64,000 nucleotides of DNA from Saururus chinensis (taxonomy: Eukaryota > Streptophyta > Magnoliopsida > Piperales > Saururaceae), in contig CP141148.1 in assembly GCA_035235625.1 (NCBI GenBank), positions 24,181,057 through 24,245,056 of the forward strand, read 5' to 3'. This document shows, piece by piece, positions 26,538 to 39,700 of the stretch. The position numbers and the translations under genes are program-made. Each line of letters starts with the position of its first letter. Positions within the stretch are counted from its first letter, which is position 1. The notes below the pieces were generated by a model. That model ran no database searches. It saw only the letters and a list, made by a program, of their open reading frames with translations, and was not told where the DNA came from.

Positions 26538-26744
26538 TCATTCATTAGTTACTAAAATGAAGAAGAACTGCTAGTTTGGACACAGGAATATAAGAAAAGG
26601 GTAAGTTTGGAATATAAGAAATTACGAGGGAGAGGAAAGTTGTTGGCGCGTGCGTATTTTTGTATTATGTGTGAGCAAGCCAGAGAGCGGATAAACGAGA
26701 GAAGTGTAGCATTTCTCATAAAAAAAGTGTAAAACTTTACAAAT

Positions 26745-28043
26745 CTTACAATTAAGATGTTAATCGCTATTGTTGCTTTGTTTAATCTTGAAATACATCA
26801 AACGGGTATGAAAATCACATTCTTTAATGGTTACTTAAATGAGGAAATATATATGCAACAACCATGGTTCATTGTACTAGGTCAAGAAAAAAGTATGTAG
26901 GCTTGTAAAATCCGTCTTGAAATAAGCACCAAAGCAATTGCAATAAAATTTTGACAAAATGATGATGTTAAATGGATTTAAAATCAATGAATGTGACAAA
27001 TGTATTTATGTCAAAGAAAGACTTAATGGCTATGTCATTGTATGCCTACATGTAGATAATATGCTCATTATTAGTAGTAATGATGAAATCATTAAAGCTA
27101 CTAAGAGGATATTGAATAATCAGTTTGACATTAAATATATAGGTGTTGCATATGTTATACTAGGGATGAAAACAACTATAACATCTTATGGATATGCATT
27201 GTCTCAATCTCAGTATATTGAGGAAATCCCTGAGAAACTCAATAAGAATGATAATCGTCTTGCAAGCACACCTATGGATGTGACATTAATGCATTTAAGC
27301 AAAAACATTGGTGTGAGTGTATTACAATTGCAATATTCCCAAATTATTGGAAGTCTCAATTATATAATGAATTGTACGAGACTAGGCATAGCATGCTTAG
27401 TAAGTAAACTAGGTAGATATTATAGCAACCCAAAGGCAGACCATTGGAAGGTTTTAGTCAGGATCCTCATATATCTAAGATATACTTTCAACTTTAGATT
27501 GCATTATACAAGGTATCCAACAGTAATTGAGGGTTATTATGATGCAAATTATATGTCTGTTACAAAACACTCAAAATCCACAGGTGGGTATATCTTTCTT
27601 GGAGGTGTATTAGTGTTTTGGAAATCATCTAAAGAAACATGTATTGCAAGATCCACAATGGAATATGAATTTATTACACTTAATAGAGTAGGCTAAGTGG
27701 TTTCTTCATTTTTTAGAAGATATTTCAATATAGGGGAAACTTGTGCTACCTATTTGCATCTATTGTGATATATAATTGACTATAGGAATGGTACAAAGTA
27801 ACTTGTATAATAGTAAGTAACATATACATCAGAGACATATTACCATAAAACAATAGCTCTGTAGTGGAATTATTTTCAATATATAAGGTCAAAAGACAAT
27901 ATTGCGGATTCGCTTACTAAGGATTTGACCAAAGAGTAAGTGAGAGTTCATCGAGAGGAATAAGCTTGAAGCCTATGCATTAAGAGTCACCATAATGACA
28001 ACCCAACCTACTTGACTTAAGATCCTAAGATCTAGGTTCAAAG
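26745..28043 (+). mobile_element. Ty1/copia pol fossil (RT and RNase H), left part
   Basis: Encodes the palm of a copia reverse transcriptase (CLHVDNMLI in place of the usual YxDD-type box) and a copia RNase H ([10 protein letters not shown]...SRSTMEYE-like) to the end of Pol. Gag, protease and integrase are missing. The element resumes after the solo LTR, at 32577-33530. It is broken a few times and lacks its 5' half. Confidence 0.85.
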
Positions 28044-28290
28044 TGTAATGTCCCAGATTTTATTACAATTTTTTGTTATTTTTGGCAAGAAAATGTGACA
28101 CTTCGACGTATTTAGCTGGTATTTATACCTATAGAGTCAGGTGTCGGATTCAGTTGTAGGCCACGGGCCTGGACACGCATTTCGGTGCAAAAAATTAAAA
28201 GAAAACGGAGTGCAGAAGAGATAAAGAGAAGTGGAAAAAAAATAAAAACAAAAATCAAGATCGGGTTCGCCCAATCCCGTTCTAGAATAC

Positions 28291-28316
28291 TCCCCCCCCC
28301 CTCCCCCCCCCCCCCC
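28291..28316 (+). repeat. C-homopolymer tract, one T interruption
   Basis: Runs of about ten and fourteen cytosines separated by a T. The minus strand is a G-tract able to form a quadruplex. Confidence 0.95.
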
Positions 28317-30269
28317 AAATCTACAATCTTCTCTCCAGCCACCGGCGGCCTCCAGCAGGACGCTCGGCCACCACCATCGATTCTGCCCCGGCAGTGTAAC
28401 GCCAAGGGGCCACTGCCCCGGCAGCGCCACCTCCTCCCTGGTTCGCCCTCACTTACACCATCTCTCCCGTTTTCTAACTAGAACATCACCGGCGGTGGGC
28501 AATAGGCTCCGGCCAGCCTTCTTTTGACTGACTTGGGCCGGCGACAGCAAGGTCGTCGTCCCTGGCCAACCGTGTCGGTGTCCCCTTCCAATTTTGGCTC
28601 TGCCCTGTTTTCTACCCCTCTGTTTAGAGTTGTTTGAGCCGCCGCCGTGGGCTTCCAAGGGCCAGCCGGCTTGCTGTGGCTCCGCCCTAGGTTGGCAATG
28701 GCGGGAGGCTTTCCCTCCCGGCCTCCTAGACCTTTCCCTGGTCTCTCCGCCCTCTGCCCTGTTTCTTCCCCTGTTTTCTTCTCGTTCCAATCAATCACTT
28801 TGCCTCGTGACTAGACGACGCTGGCAGTGGCCGGTGGGCTCCGCCCGGCCTCCATTCGGCTAGCCGCGATCCGACAACCACAAGGTCGGCCCCCAGCTAG
28901 CTCCACCGCCCGCCATGAGCTTCTGACCGGTTAGCCCTTTTCCCCCCCTCTTTCTCTGCATTTTTTATTTGCAGGCCGTCGGTGATGACCGGTAGTGGCC
29001 AGACGGCTGCAGTGGCCTCTGCCCCGGGCCTAGCGAAGGCCAGGGCTAGTCCCACCCAGCGTGGCTCCACCCCACTCTACCTCCTTCCCCTTCTCCCTAA
29101 AAAGGGCTGCTCTTTTCCATCGGTTTGCCCTCTATGTGTTGGGATACCGATGGGTTGCCGTCGCCGTCGTATGCCTTTGTCTTCCATCAAACCCAACTTC
29201 GACCAACTGCTAGGGTCATGATGGAGCTGGGTAGAGCCTTGCTCCTCCTTGTGGCCCGAAGCCCCAAACTAGTTCCGCCACACTGGCATGTCTGCCCATT
29301 GACCCCTCTTGCCCATTTTATGTTGTCGGTATCGGATGGCCTCTAGCAAGAATTTGTATGACTTACCTTGACCGAAGGTGGACAAGTTCACCTGCACAGG
29401 CCTTGGCCAGTGACGGCCTCGTGGCCTTTGCTTGACACTAAACTTTCTCCCTTCCTTTGCAGTGCAAGATGTACAGCCACTCACACCTATTGCTCGGTTG
29501 TGGGTGGTGATCGGCGATGTCGCCATTTTGATTGGTCACCACTAGGGCCTTAGCCCTATCGGACCCTTATGAGACTGCCTTTGTTTAGCCTCTTCCCCTC
29601 CCCTTTGGCCGCGTGTGCAAGTAGCCGCGAGTACGGGTTAAGGTTTTGGTGCCACTTTGGCGCTGCCTAACCGTCAAATGGCTCCGCCATCATTTGGATT
29701 TGACCATGAGAATCCACCACCTCTCCTCTGTCCTCGAGAGTCGCCCCACGCCCTCCGCCCTTATGTGGGCCCTTGTGAACGCGAAATCGACGCCGTTGGG
29801 TGCTGTCCACAGCCGATTTCGATGTCTTGTGACCGGTTGATTATTCTTCAACCACAGGTCAAATTTTAGTGTGTACACTTGGACCTCCGATCGCACCTGC
29901 CACTCATTGGCACTACCTTTCTCCCGGCCGCCCCTAGTGTGCCACCGTGGATTGCGGATTTTCCGCATTGACTTCTGACACTACATTTGGTTGTGAGTCC
30001 TTTTGGTGCATCTTAAACCCTCGAGACAGCAGCTCTCTCAACTTGGCAAAGCTTTTGGCCGCCAACTCCTCCACCGACGCCGCCACTGTCGTGTGCTCGC
30101 CATCAAATGTCATGATTATGAGGTAGGGGAGCTTTGAACTCGTAATTTCATGATAGCATGCTTTAAATAAGTAGCAACATGCTAGGGTTGTATGACTCCA
30201 TGTTTTGGATATTAAATCATGATCTGTTTGCATGATGTAAGATAATGAATTATGCCACGTTGAGATACA

Positions 30270-31900
30270 TATGATATGTACGAGTTGTATGTATGTTTAT
30301 GGATGTGGAATATGTATGCGCTAGTGATGGCTAGCGATTATGTAAGTATGCTACGTATGTGTGTTATGGACGTGCTAGTGATGGCTAGCAATTATGTGAG
30401 TAAGTCACGTATGTGGACATTGTGTGTGGGCAAAGGTATGGGTGATGGACAGTAAGAAGTGGTAAGGGTTTGGTATGGAGTTGATTGTGTATGTGAATGT
30501 GTAAGCGTGTGACAGAAGACGACAGACATAAGTGTGGCAGGCAAGGAGTGGAGTGGAGCGGATTGGATTGGTTTGGTTTGGTTTGGTGTGGAGCAACGTT
30601 AGGGGTTTGGTAAATAAGAAGACTTAGGCTTGGAGCTTTATGAGGATTATTAGACAGTAAGAGAGTGCATAATTGTACAAGCATAACATGCATGTTATGA
30701 AGTGAAAAGTAAACATAATAAGTGAGGTATTAAGTAAGAGGGTGAGTGATAACAGGGATTTGCTATGAGGAGCTCAGTTTGACGATGTAAGTAAGATGTT
30801 TTGACCGTAAGGTGGATGACAAAGACTGTATGAGTACGTAAGGATTTGATGTACGGTAAGTTTGATCACGATATGGATGGGTTAAGTGAAGTCTGCTGCC
30901 CTGACGAACTAGGGTTTCGATCGGGCTCAGCTTCGGTTTGATCAGTCGAGGACTGAGAGTTTGTGTGGCATAATTGTACCGCATAATTTACATAATTTAA
31001 ACTTGAATTATAAGAAAGCTAATGATAGCATTGTGAGTTTGAGACCTGAGGGTTCGATGGGTTAAGTTTTGTGTTTGAGCTAGCCGATAAGGAGTCGGCT
31101 GAGCATTTATCATGTCTTTCCATGGTGTTTATCTTGCGGGATGTTGTCTGTGTGTTGTATAGAGCACCAGACATCTGATACTCTGTTGAGAGCGATGTCT
31201 GTTTTCAATTTGGTCTGTGTGCTGTATGAAGCCCAGACGTTTGATGCTCTATTGAGAGCGTTGTATGATTCTGCCCAAGAGTGGCATTGTATGATTCTGC
31301 CCAAGAGGCACTGTATGATTTCTGCCCAAGAGTGGCACTAGCACTATAAGACCTATAATGGTGGGCAATTGTATGGCACTATAAGACCCCTTATGTGTGG
31401 GCAATTGTATGACCCCTTATGTGTGGGTGTATGTTTGCGCGCTTAGGTAAGTAGTATCATGGATCTACTCTTACCTGTTTGATCTTGTGCCCCATGGGCA
31501 TAGGTGTGCCTTACTTTCGGAAAAGTCCATGGCGTCTAGTCACTCCCTAGAGGTTAAGGTGATGCCCCAGTGGCATTCTTTTCCTTTTCGACGCTAGAGC
31601 TTATTAGTTGTAATGAGCTTCAGTGGTCGATAGTATGTATACGACTATATGATTAAGCATGTATGTTTCTAAGTAAGCGTATGATTATGAGGATAAGTAC
31701 GACTGTAAGAGTGTGAGTTTGAGCACGACTCTAAGGGTATGTTGTGAGCAAGACTGTAAGATGATGATTCTGAGTAAGACAGTAAGCGTATGACTATACG
31801 AGTAAGGTCGTATGAGTAAGTGTAAGATTGTACAAGTAAGGTCGTACAAGTATGTGTAAGTATTGAGTATGCATGCGATGGTACGAGTAAGTTTGTAAGA
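30270..31900 (+). repeat. Nested minisatellites of the solo LTR
   Basis: Several families. A unit of about 68 bp with GCTAGTGATGGCTAGC occurs twice at about 30310-30420. A pair of copies around CAGAC...TTGAGAGCG lies at about 31150-31265. TGTATGATTCTGCCCAAGAG occurs three times at about 31262-31340. ATAAGACC...TGTGGGCAATTGTATG occurs two to three times at about 31345-31430. Degenerate GTAAGxxTATGAxTATGAG units run at about 31640-31890. Confidence 0.7.
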
Positions 31901-32576
31901 CCCTAATTAAGGGTGTTTGTATGAGTTGGTTAGATGGTGTGTTGCGCATGATTATATGCATATGTATATGATTGATATATGTTGACTGCTTCATGTTGAG
32001 TTGCATGATGCATGTATTTATGAACTTATTGAGTTCACTGTTTAGATTCTCCTACGAGTATTTTCCTACTGAGTATGAAAATACTTATTACCCTATATTT
32101 TTAGCCCTGTGGTTCAGGAGGATTTTGCGGGTTGTGTTGGAGAGCTCCTGGAGATGGATGCTCATTTCTGCAGAGGATTATTTCCCCTTTGATTCAGGTA
32201 TACTTGACTCACTTCGAGTATCATTTGTGCCACGATCTGATGTATTGGGTGATATGATATTTAAATATTTATATCTTCTTAACTTTTAGTTTGGATCAGA
32301 ATGTAGACTGTTATGAGACTTGTACTCGGGGATGCTTAGTAGTTATTTATATTTAAAATTCCATGATCATGGTAATTTAGTCGTACGTTTGTTTTCGAGT
32401 AGCGCCTGAGGATATTTGATCTAGCAGTACAATGTTTAACCATATGGTGTTTTAAATTATAAACTGTTTATACAGGTTTTGATTTTGTCATTTTTCCTCC
32501 GATTTACCGTCTTTATATTGCAAAAAAAAATTCTGTGAATTTTAAGGAAAATGTATGAAAAATCTTAGGTATTATA

Positions 32577-33530
32577 CAAAGGGATAACTGAATTGTAGGG
32601 GAATCAAGGGGAATTACTATTGAGATAACATCTCGTCCCAATTCCTATAATGATATGATGATGCTTGCAATGTGAATTAGGATAAGTTTTGCTTTTAATG
32701 GTTCTTCTAGCTTAAATTAATTCAAATGGGGTATGACAGGATACTCCTGATAAGAATCACCTATATGAGTGTGAAGGGGCCGCTTCTATGAGAATTTTAA
32801 GGCTAAATCTTCTAGAGCTCTCACAAAAATTAGGTTTATTCAGGGCTAAAATAAATACAATTATGAGAACCACATTGTGTCTAGGAAGTGATTGTGTGAA
32901 TTTTATTATTTTGGTTTACACAAACTGCTGAACAGTTTAAGACATCACGTTCACTAATTAACTAGTAGATTCGATAGTTTTCATAAGGGAAGGTTTAAAG
33001 CCAAAAGCTACCCTTCCCCCATGCAGAAAATTTTTAATATTTTGCTCACACATTTTTATCTGCATTGTTTTGCATAGTTATCTAGATAATTCTTATTCAT
33101 GTAAGGAATTGTTAGAAAGTGGGTTAAACATGGGCTACGTCCATTTTATGAGAAGTTCATGTAAATGGGCTTGTTGGGTATTGAGAGCATAAACCCACTT
33201 TTATGTGAATGAGAATCCCATATGTGAATTGGTTGAATAGAGAATAAATAGTCACACATCGCCTAGAAGATGAAAATAAAGTTGGGTATATAAGGTATAA
33301 GTTTTGTCTTATAAGTTAGGCCCTTGGGCCACCTTACTTTAATGAGAGACATACATGTTGGACATATGCACCTATGTGGGCTAACACACATGTTCCACCG
33401 TCCATCCATCTCGCTAGGCTCGGTTCAGTTCTCATGCGTAGCCAGGTCGAGTTGAGTTGGGTCAGCAAGATAATTATTTTTTGGACTAATTCTTTTTTTT
33501 TTTAAACCCAAAATGGATCCAGATTGCACT
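32577..33530 (+). mobile_element. Ty1/copia fossil, right part and 3' LTR
   Basis: Continues the copia 3' untranslated region (GGATACTCCTGATAAGAATC and the CACCTATATGAGTGTGAAG word usual in this clade). An LTR-like start TGTTAGAAAGTGGG lies near 33110 with a promoter-like TATATAAGG near 33280. The right edge is approximate. Confidence 0.65.
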
Positions 33531-36500
33531 TGTGTCCCTTTACGGGCGAACATGTCCATTTGAACGAGACAAGGTTCCGTCAATGGAATTTCTTCTATGT
33601 TTTATAAAACACTGAAGCTTGCTTTCTACATCATCCTTAAATTGGATGTTCTTGTCGTCTTTATAAGAGTGATTACACTACTATGGTTCGCTGCATACAT
33701 TGTGTGGAGGTGCTCGTACAACATGTGGTAGATCATTTTATCCTAGAAAATAGATATCCAAGTGATCCTAAGTATCATTAGGGAGGGCGTAAATTTGTCT
33801 TAAGGACAAAGCATTTAAGCTTTTTGTAAGTTTTCCTAAACACAATTACTAAGGTACAGAAATAACATCATGCTTCTTCCTTAATAGCTTGGTTTATGTT
33901 TCTTCTTTACAATTTGCCAACCTCTTTTCCTTCACAATCAAATGCACCTAAACTTTATATGAGATTTATATTGATTGTGTAGAATGTAAGGAAATATATT
34001 GTTTTCCATGTCCCTATGCCTAATTTAACTTCTATTCCAACGACAATTTTTGCACTTAGAACTTTATCCCCAGTGACGAATACAACCGTTCACCCTAATT
34101 CAGAACCTACCCACATATTGGATCACTCCAATGCGGCACGAAGCTGCTGATGCGGAGTCGGCTTCTATGCCACTAGCTATACCCTGCTTGGTCGACACCG
34201 CCACCATAAGAAAAAGGGACAGGGTAAACAAACCACAAGTGATCACTATGCTTCACTTTTCCAGCTTCAAAACGCATCGAGCAGGCTACGTTAAATTAAG
34301 TTGTATCGCACATCCACACTATACACAAATCCACATGCACAAAAGTACCCTCCTTCGTACCTTGCCCTTAATTTTGATGGTGTCTAGTAAATTAGCTTGT
34401 GTTTTACTCCAGCCATCTTACATTAAGAGCTACACTTGGTTTTTCAAAATGCACTAATTTTAATTTATTTTAAAAAACCAAATATAATTATTAAAGTGGG
34501 ACAGAGGAAATAATATTTTTCTTGTCTTGTTGGCTTTATTGAAGAGGATTCCAGTGAGCAGTGACTCAAGTGTGAATGGCTGAATGCCCAATCAGCCAAG
34601 ACAGCTGTAGAAACTGGGTCTATGTCTGCCTCTTCACTCTTCGCAGCTTGTTCAAGGTGACTGACAATATGATTCATCATCTTCAAACTCCTTTGGCCGA
34701 TGATTCGTAAAGGTCCGACGAATCATTGCACAATGTCTTCAACTTCTACAGATATAGCCTCAAGTCTACATCCAATTTATTTATCGCCAGGGCAACTTAT
34801 CTGCCAATGCGCTTCAAATGGATCATCCCTCCAAGGTGATCTACGAGGTCGTTACTATAGTAGAGTAAACAGGTCCAGTTATCAAATCAAAAAGACAAGA
34901 AAAGTAACACCTCTACGTACAGAAAGTCGACCACCCTCCCGTTAATACATTAATGGATGATCAGGGAAAGAACAGTTAGGAGATTGATTAGTGTAAACCT
35001 CCCTACTAAATAGGAATGGAAGAGTCTCGCCATCCATGTCCCAGATGCATTCAAAAAGAAGGCAAGTGGGGCCAACATGGCCCACATTCATTCATAATCG
35101 TTAGGGAGCTTCACTGGCCACTGATCATGGGAAATAAACGGGACAACCCCTATTACACCCACCGTATATGATATCACAATTCACTTGGACACGGGTAAAA
35201 CAACTTCGGGTAAGGAGGGGCAGGCATAAATGACGGCATATAACATACTGCCCAAGAGGAAGTTAAAGGGGGCAGAAATAAAGTATTTTTTTAGGAGGAC
35301 ATGACTATTATACTATATAATAATTATAGGGCTTTATAAAATGTTAGGGGCAATTCCTTGTACTTAGCTCTGTCCATGTACAAAGTGTTCACTATGGGCT
35401 GCACTATTGATTTTCCATGATCAATGGCCGGTACAACTTCACAAGCGACCCCACTGTGAAGCTTCAGATTACAACTTCTATGTACTTGAAGGACCCCACT
35501 GTGAAGCTCCACCAGCTGATTACAACTTCTATGTACTTGAAGGTCCACTCTAGCTTACCTACACAAAAGAAGTGCAACTCCATCGAAACTTCTTGCTGTA
35601 AAATTTAGATGATATAACGGTTATTTTGTATATAAGAAAATTTCACGGCTGCCTTGGAACAAAACCCAACAAATTGCCAGAAGATACAGAAAATCCCAGC
35701 GGGTGGGAGAAGAATTACAGCACAGCTGGAGCCAGGAAAATGACTCTGGGGGGCCAATTGCATTACAAAATTATTAGGGGGGCACTTGGTCCCACCTAAA
35801 ATAGCAAATCAAGGGGGCAAGGGGCCTCACCTAAAAATATATATTAATATTTCATGTGCCGGGTGTTGCCATGGCCCCCCGCTAGCCCTGCCCCCGCTCC
35901 ATCTTGTGCAGGCACACATATGAACTGCTCCCACTAGTTATAAAAGTGTACAACATACGACAGGCAGAGACCTTGGACCACTGAAGATCACTAAAATTAG
36001 GGGTACGATATTTCTGAAACAGAAAATAAATACAAGAAAGGAATTAGCCATCAATATGTGATAGAAAGAGGTAATAGTGGTCATTAAATGCAGACTCGTA
36101 TTATCAATAGTGTCTGTCTATTTATACCTTTCCTCTTGCTAAACATAATCCAAAAAAATGAGTTATGCTTGGGCAAAATGGGTATGAAAAGACATACTCT
36201 TATCAGTAACTGCCTTGGATATTTTTTCCAAAAATTAAGGTTTGGACACCTTGAAAATGAAAAAGAATCTGGCGATTACTTCTCATCTATCATTGGAAGC
36301 AAAATGCAGATAATTACTTTTAGCCATTATTATCAACACCTGAACGCTAATGGGTCACTTAGAACATAATATTGTAGAACTGTTATTCACCATTCTCAAA
36401 AATAAAATAAAATTCAGTACCATCTTAGGACAACCGTGCAATTGTTAGTGACCATGTAGCTTTTGCAGATTTTGGGAATAAAACAGAAGTCAATAGATAG

Positions 36501-36700
36501 TGATTTAGAATTTGACAGTAGATACACGAGGAATCAATTTTCGAGTGCTACTTTACAGAAAACATAGAACTTCAGTGGGTGAATCCTTGTATTTTCACCG
36601 CCGCCATGTGGCATTGAGTTAATTGCTTTCAAGCAGAATAGTCATCTGTTTGTAATGTTAATGGTACCAAAAAGATTCACAAAAGAAATGATGCAAACAG
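33531..36700. other. Spacer with one exon-like opening and a small tandem repeat
   Basis: No gene is supported. A minus-strand opening at 34465-34720 (VSHLEQAAKSEEADIDPVST and following) looks protein-like in composition but matches no family I know and has no convincing splice partners. At 35447-35542 a 45 bp unit is followed by a 51 bp copy of itself (GACCCCACTGTGAAGCT start, CTATGTACTTGAAG end). A G/C-rich patch near 35750-35910 looks like a fragment of the repeat also seen near 1655-1725. Confidence 0.4.
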
Positions 36701-36725
36701 CTGCAAGCTTCAAAAAATATCACTT

Positions 36726-39700
36726 CTATCTAGGCCCCATTATTGGACATGTCCCTTCCTGTCTGAAAAATAAATAAATTCCAAAGTGGTTAAAACAATG
36801 ATAAGATGATAGAAAAATAAATAAATTCAAAAGTGGTTAAAACAACGATTAGATGATAGAAAGCTACTCAATGCACAGTGTATACAACTAGAATAGCCAC
36901 TGAACCTGTAGGAATGCCTGTATATTAATTAAAAAGCTGCTTCTCTTTTGTACAATCTTCTAAATAAACCTCTTCTCCTTGTCATGACGCAGAGTGTACA
37001 TAACAAAATACATAATGCATCTATCATTAATTTGTCAACAACAAATATAATATTTATTAATAACCACGAGTAACTCGTTTAATTATTTCTCTGCACCACC
37101 CTTGGGTACCTTTTCAAGATAATTCTCCACCCATGGCAATATTATGCATATGAAAAGTTGGCTGTCCTAATTAAATGCTGATTCCCAGATGTAATATTTT
37201 TTAAAAACGTTATTCTCATATGCACTAAATTTGATTAAATTTTCATGTCTTCCATCATTATTACAGGATTTGGCAATCCTTGACAAGGCGGTTTTGGTGG
37301 ACAGGTTGCTATTTTGCTAAATAGAGGAAGCCTGCTATCTTCTTTAGAAAATTCAAAAATCAATATTTAAGATAAACAAGTAGGCATATGCGCAACATAA
37401 ACTACACATAAACAATCTGTACATATAGATGCTATACATCATCTTACCTATCCAATTGCTGAATAAGTATCTCACTATGAGCACTATCTGTTGGACCCAC
37501 AAGTTGTAAATTTGATTGCTGTAACATATGTTCTTCCAAGCAGTTTGTCTTCTGATCTGCTAATGATGAATGCCCATCTGCGGGCAAAAGACACTAGTCA
37601 GATTTTTCAGCCTTGTATAAAATGCAAGCAGAAGCTTGGAAGCCAGTTGTATCTTGAACAAAAGACAATTGTATCAGTAGAAAGACCAACCTGGCAGCTT
37701 TGAAGCTGGATGAACATCTATATGTGGCTGTCTCGGCAATGATTCTTTCCTATTTAATTCCTAGACAGTGAACGAAAATTAATGGGTTACTTATATGATC
37801 CAATGATTATACTGTATTTTACCATCCTTACCGTGGCAGATGTGGGCAACTGAAAAAGAGCTCGATGAGTCAGAGAAACATCCAAACCCAAGATACCAGT
37901 TGATTTTCTCATGTCTATTGCACTGGGTAAAGACAATGGCTGATGCAAAAGGGGAGGCTGATTGGGCAGACTAAGCGTTGTCTGTCCCGCAGATTCCTCA
38001 CCCACAGGAAGAATTCCGAGACCTAGGTTGTTCAGCTGAATTGGACAGTCACCTGCCCCGAAGCCACTCCCCACATTTGGCACTTGCAGCGACTGCATTG
38101 TTCCAGGCATGTACATGGGATGTAAGCTCATCCCATTTCTCATGGACAACATCTGTTGAGCAAAAACGATGATTTGTGCCTCAATTCCCATTGAAGGTCG
38201 GGCCTTTTCAAGAGAAGTTTCATATGTACAACATACAACTTTTCTGTATCTGTTCCAAATGCCATCTTTATATATTTTCAGTAAACATTAAAGGCCTTGA
38301 GCTGTTGTAGATGTACATTTCAAAGCACTGAAAGACGTAAAACTGCATTCCTCAAACACTCAATGACTTAATTTTATTGTCTTAGAATTTCCCTCCGGCA
38401 AAACATGAACAGAAACAAAATTATAATGTTAAGAAATGTGTAGCTTTCAAATTTTTTCATCCCAGTTCGATATGATTATTTCAAACATTCTCTTCTTTCA
38501 GAAATTTGTAGCTTTAAGAAGTGCATAGACTTCTATATCAACTCCATTCTAGCAAACATGTTAAGAGGAATGGTACAGGCCAATCAGGTGTTCACAGAGT
38601 TTCTGATGTAGATAATTAGTAGGTCACATATTCAGTATTCTCTAGTATTATTGACTTAGAGGATAATTAATTATAGTATAAATAATTTTGTCATTATTAT
38701 TAAGGAGCTGAAAGAGTCCTTGGCATGTTTTGACAGAGCAGTCCTACTTGAGCAAGTATTGATTGGATCGTTAAGATCCAAAAAAGAAAGACATTATTGA
38801 GTCAAACATCAGAGATTTGGTCAATTGGATTCCATAAATATTGTGCTCAATTCTAATGAGAAACAGAATTATTGTAGTGATGTTTTCTTTAAGTTTAGTG
38901 GCGTGACGCCTCCACTCAGAGTGCTGTTATCTTACTTTTTTCCCTGTTGGTGAGATAATAAAATTCTGCAAGGGTATGATGCTACATAGTTATTCCCCAG
39001 ATTAATATGCCTCCAACTTCAAAAATCATGGTGTCATCGATATTTCTCTTATTCATAAGCCTCCCAACTTTGAAAATAATGGAATAACTTGTTCAAACTT
39101 CAACCCTTGGTACAATGCTGACATTCAATGATTAATAATTATTTAACATGTTCTCCAAGTCTGCAGTTTAATTTGGTTCTCTATTGTGATGCATGCGTTT
39201 CAAGCTCAGCACCTTTCCCAGGAATTTGGAGCACACTAGTTTAAGTTGGGAAGTGAACCTTTAGCCAGGGCTTTAGATGTAGCTGATAAAAGATCAAGAA
39301 GCCCAAGTTCCAGTAGTAGCAGATTTCCAGTGGCGGAAAGGATGTGCCAATATGATATATAACATGTCAAAAAAAAGTAATCCAATCACTCGAAGGAAAA
39401 TTTCTTGGGTGTTTAGTTCTAATATACTGCTTTTGGAACCTAAGTAAGCAATGTTATTATCTATTTAATTCTATTTAGTTTGGAACCTAAGTTTGATTGT
39501 ACACTCTTTTTAAATTATAAGTCAACACAATTGCTATAAGCACATTGAGCATGCAGTAAGTATATGGTATAAGCAATATAAGATAACCACATTATATAAA
39601 TGCATAGCGCAAGCAACTATTTTACAAAGCTGAAACTACATCTTTTATTGCAAAACTATGCCATTTCAGCAATTAAAAGATGGAAGTTGCAAGATAGATT

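Larger units (their letters stand above)
24817..26706. mobile_element. Pack-MULE-like element carrying gene fragments
   Basis: Inverted termini of about 110 bp (24817-24931 and 26592-26706) share CTCTCTGGCTTGCTCAC, a CCCTCGT word and CCAAACTTACCCTT in the same order and spacing. No transposase lies between them. Instead there is GC-richer sequence unlike its surroundings: a PPR gene fragment (26064-26537, minus), an internal 150-200 bp repeat (25500-26040) and an unidentified GC-rich part (24990-25390). Long TIRs plus host gene pieces fit a Pack-MULE. I could not identify the 9 bp target duplication, so the outer ends are uncertain by some tens of bases. Confidence 0.7.
28044..32576 (+). mobile_element. 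4.5 kb solo LTR nested in the copia fossil
   Basis: The block starts TGTAATGTCCC, ends ATTATA, and is flanked on both sides by CAAAG (28039-28043 and 32577-32581), the 5 bp duplication expected of an LTR retroelement. Copia 3' sequence continues on either side, which confirms the borders. No internal protein region lies inside. It holds a GC-rich centre (28260-30000), a C-rich run (28291-28316) and many short tandem repeats (30240-31900). Openings of around 100 codons in the GC-rich part match nothing I know. Confidence 0.75.

Noticed and set aside
28137-29968. Many overlapping openings of about 100 codons on both strands
   Set aside because: They lie in the GC-rich core of a solo LTR; the composition alone explains them.
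34465-34720. Possible minus-strand exon
   Set aside because: Protein-like composition but no family match and no convincing splice sites or neighbours.
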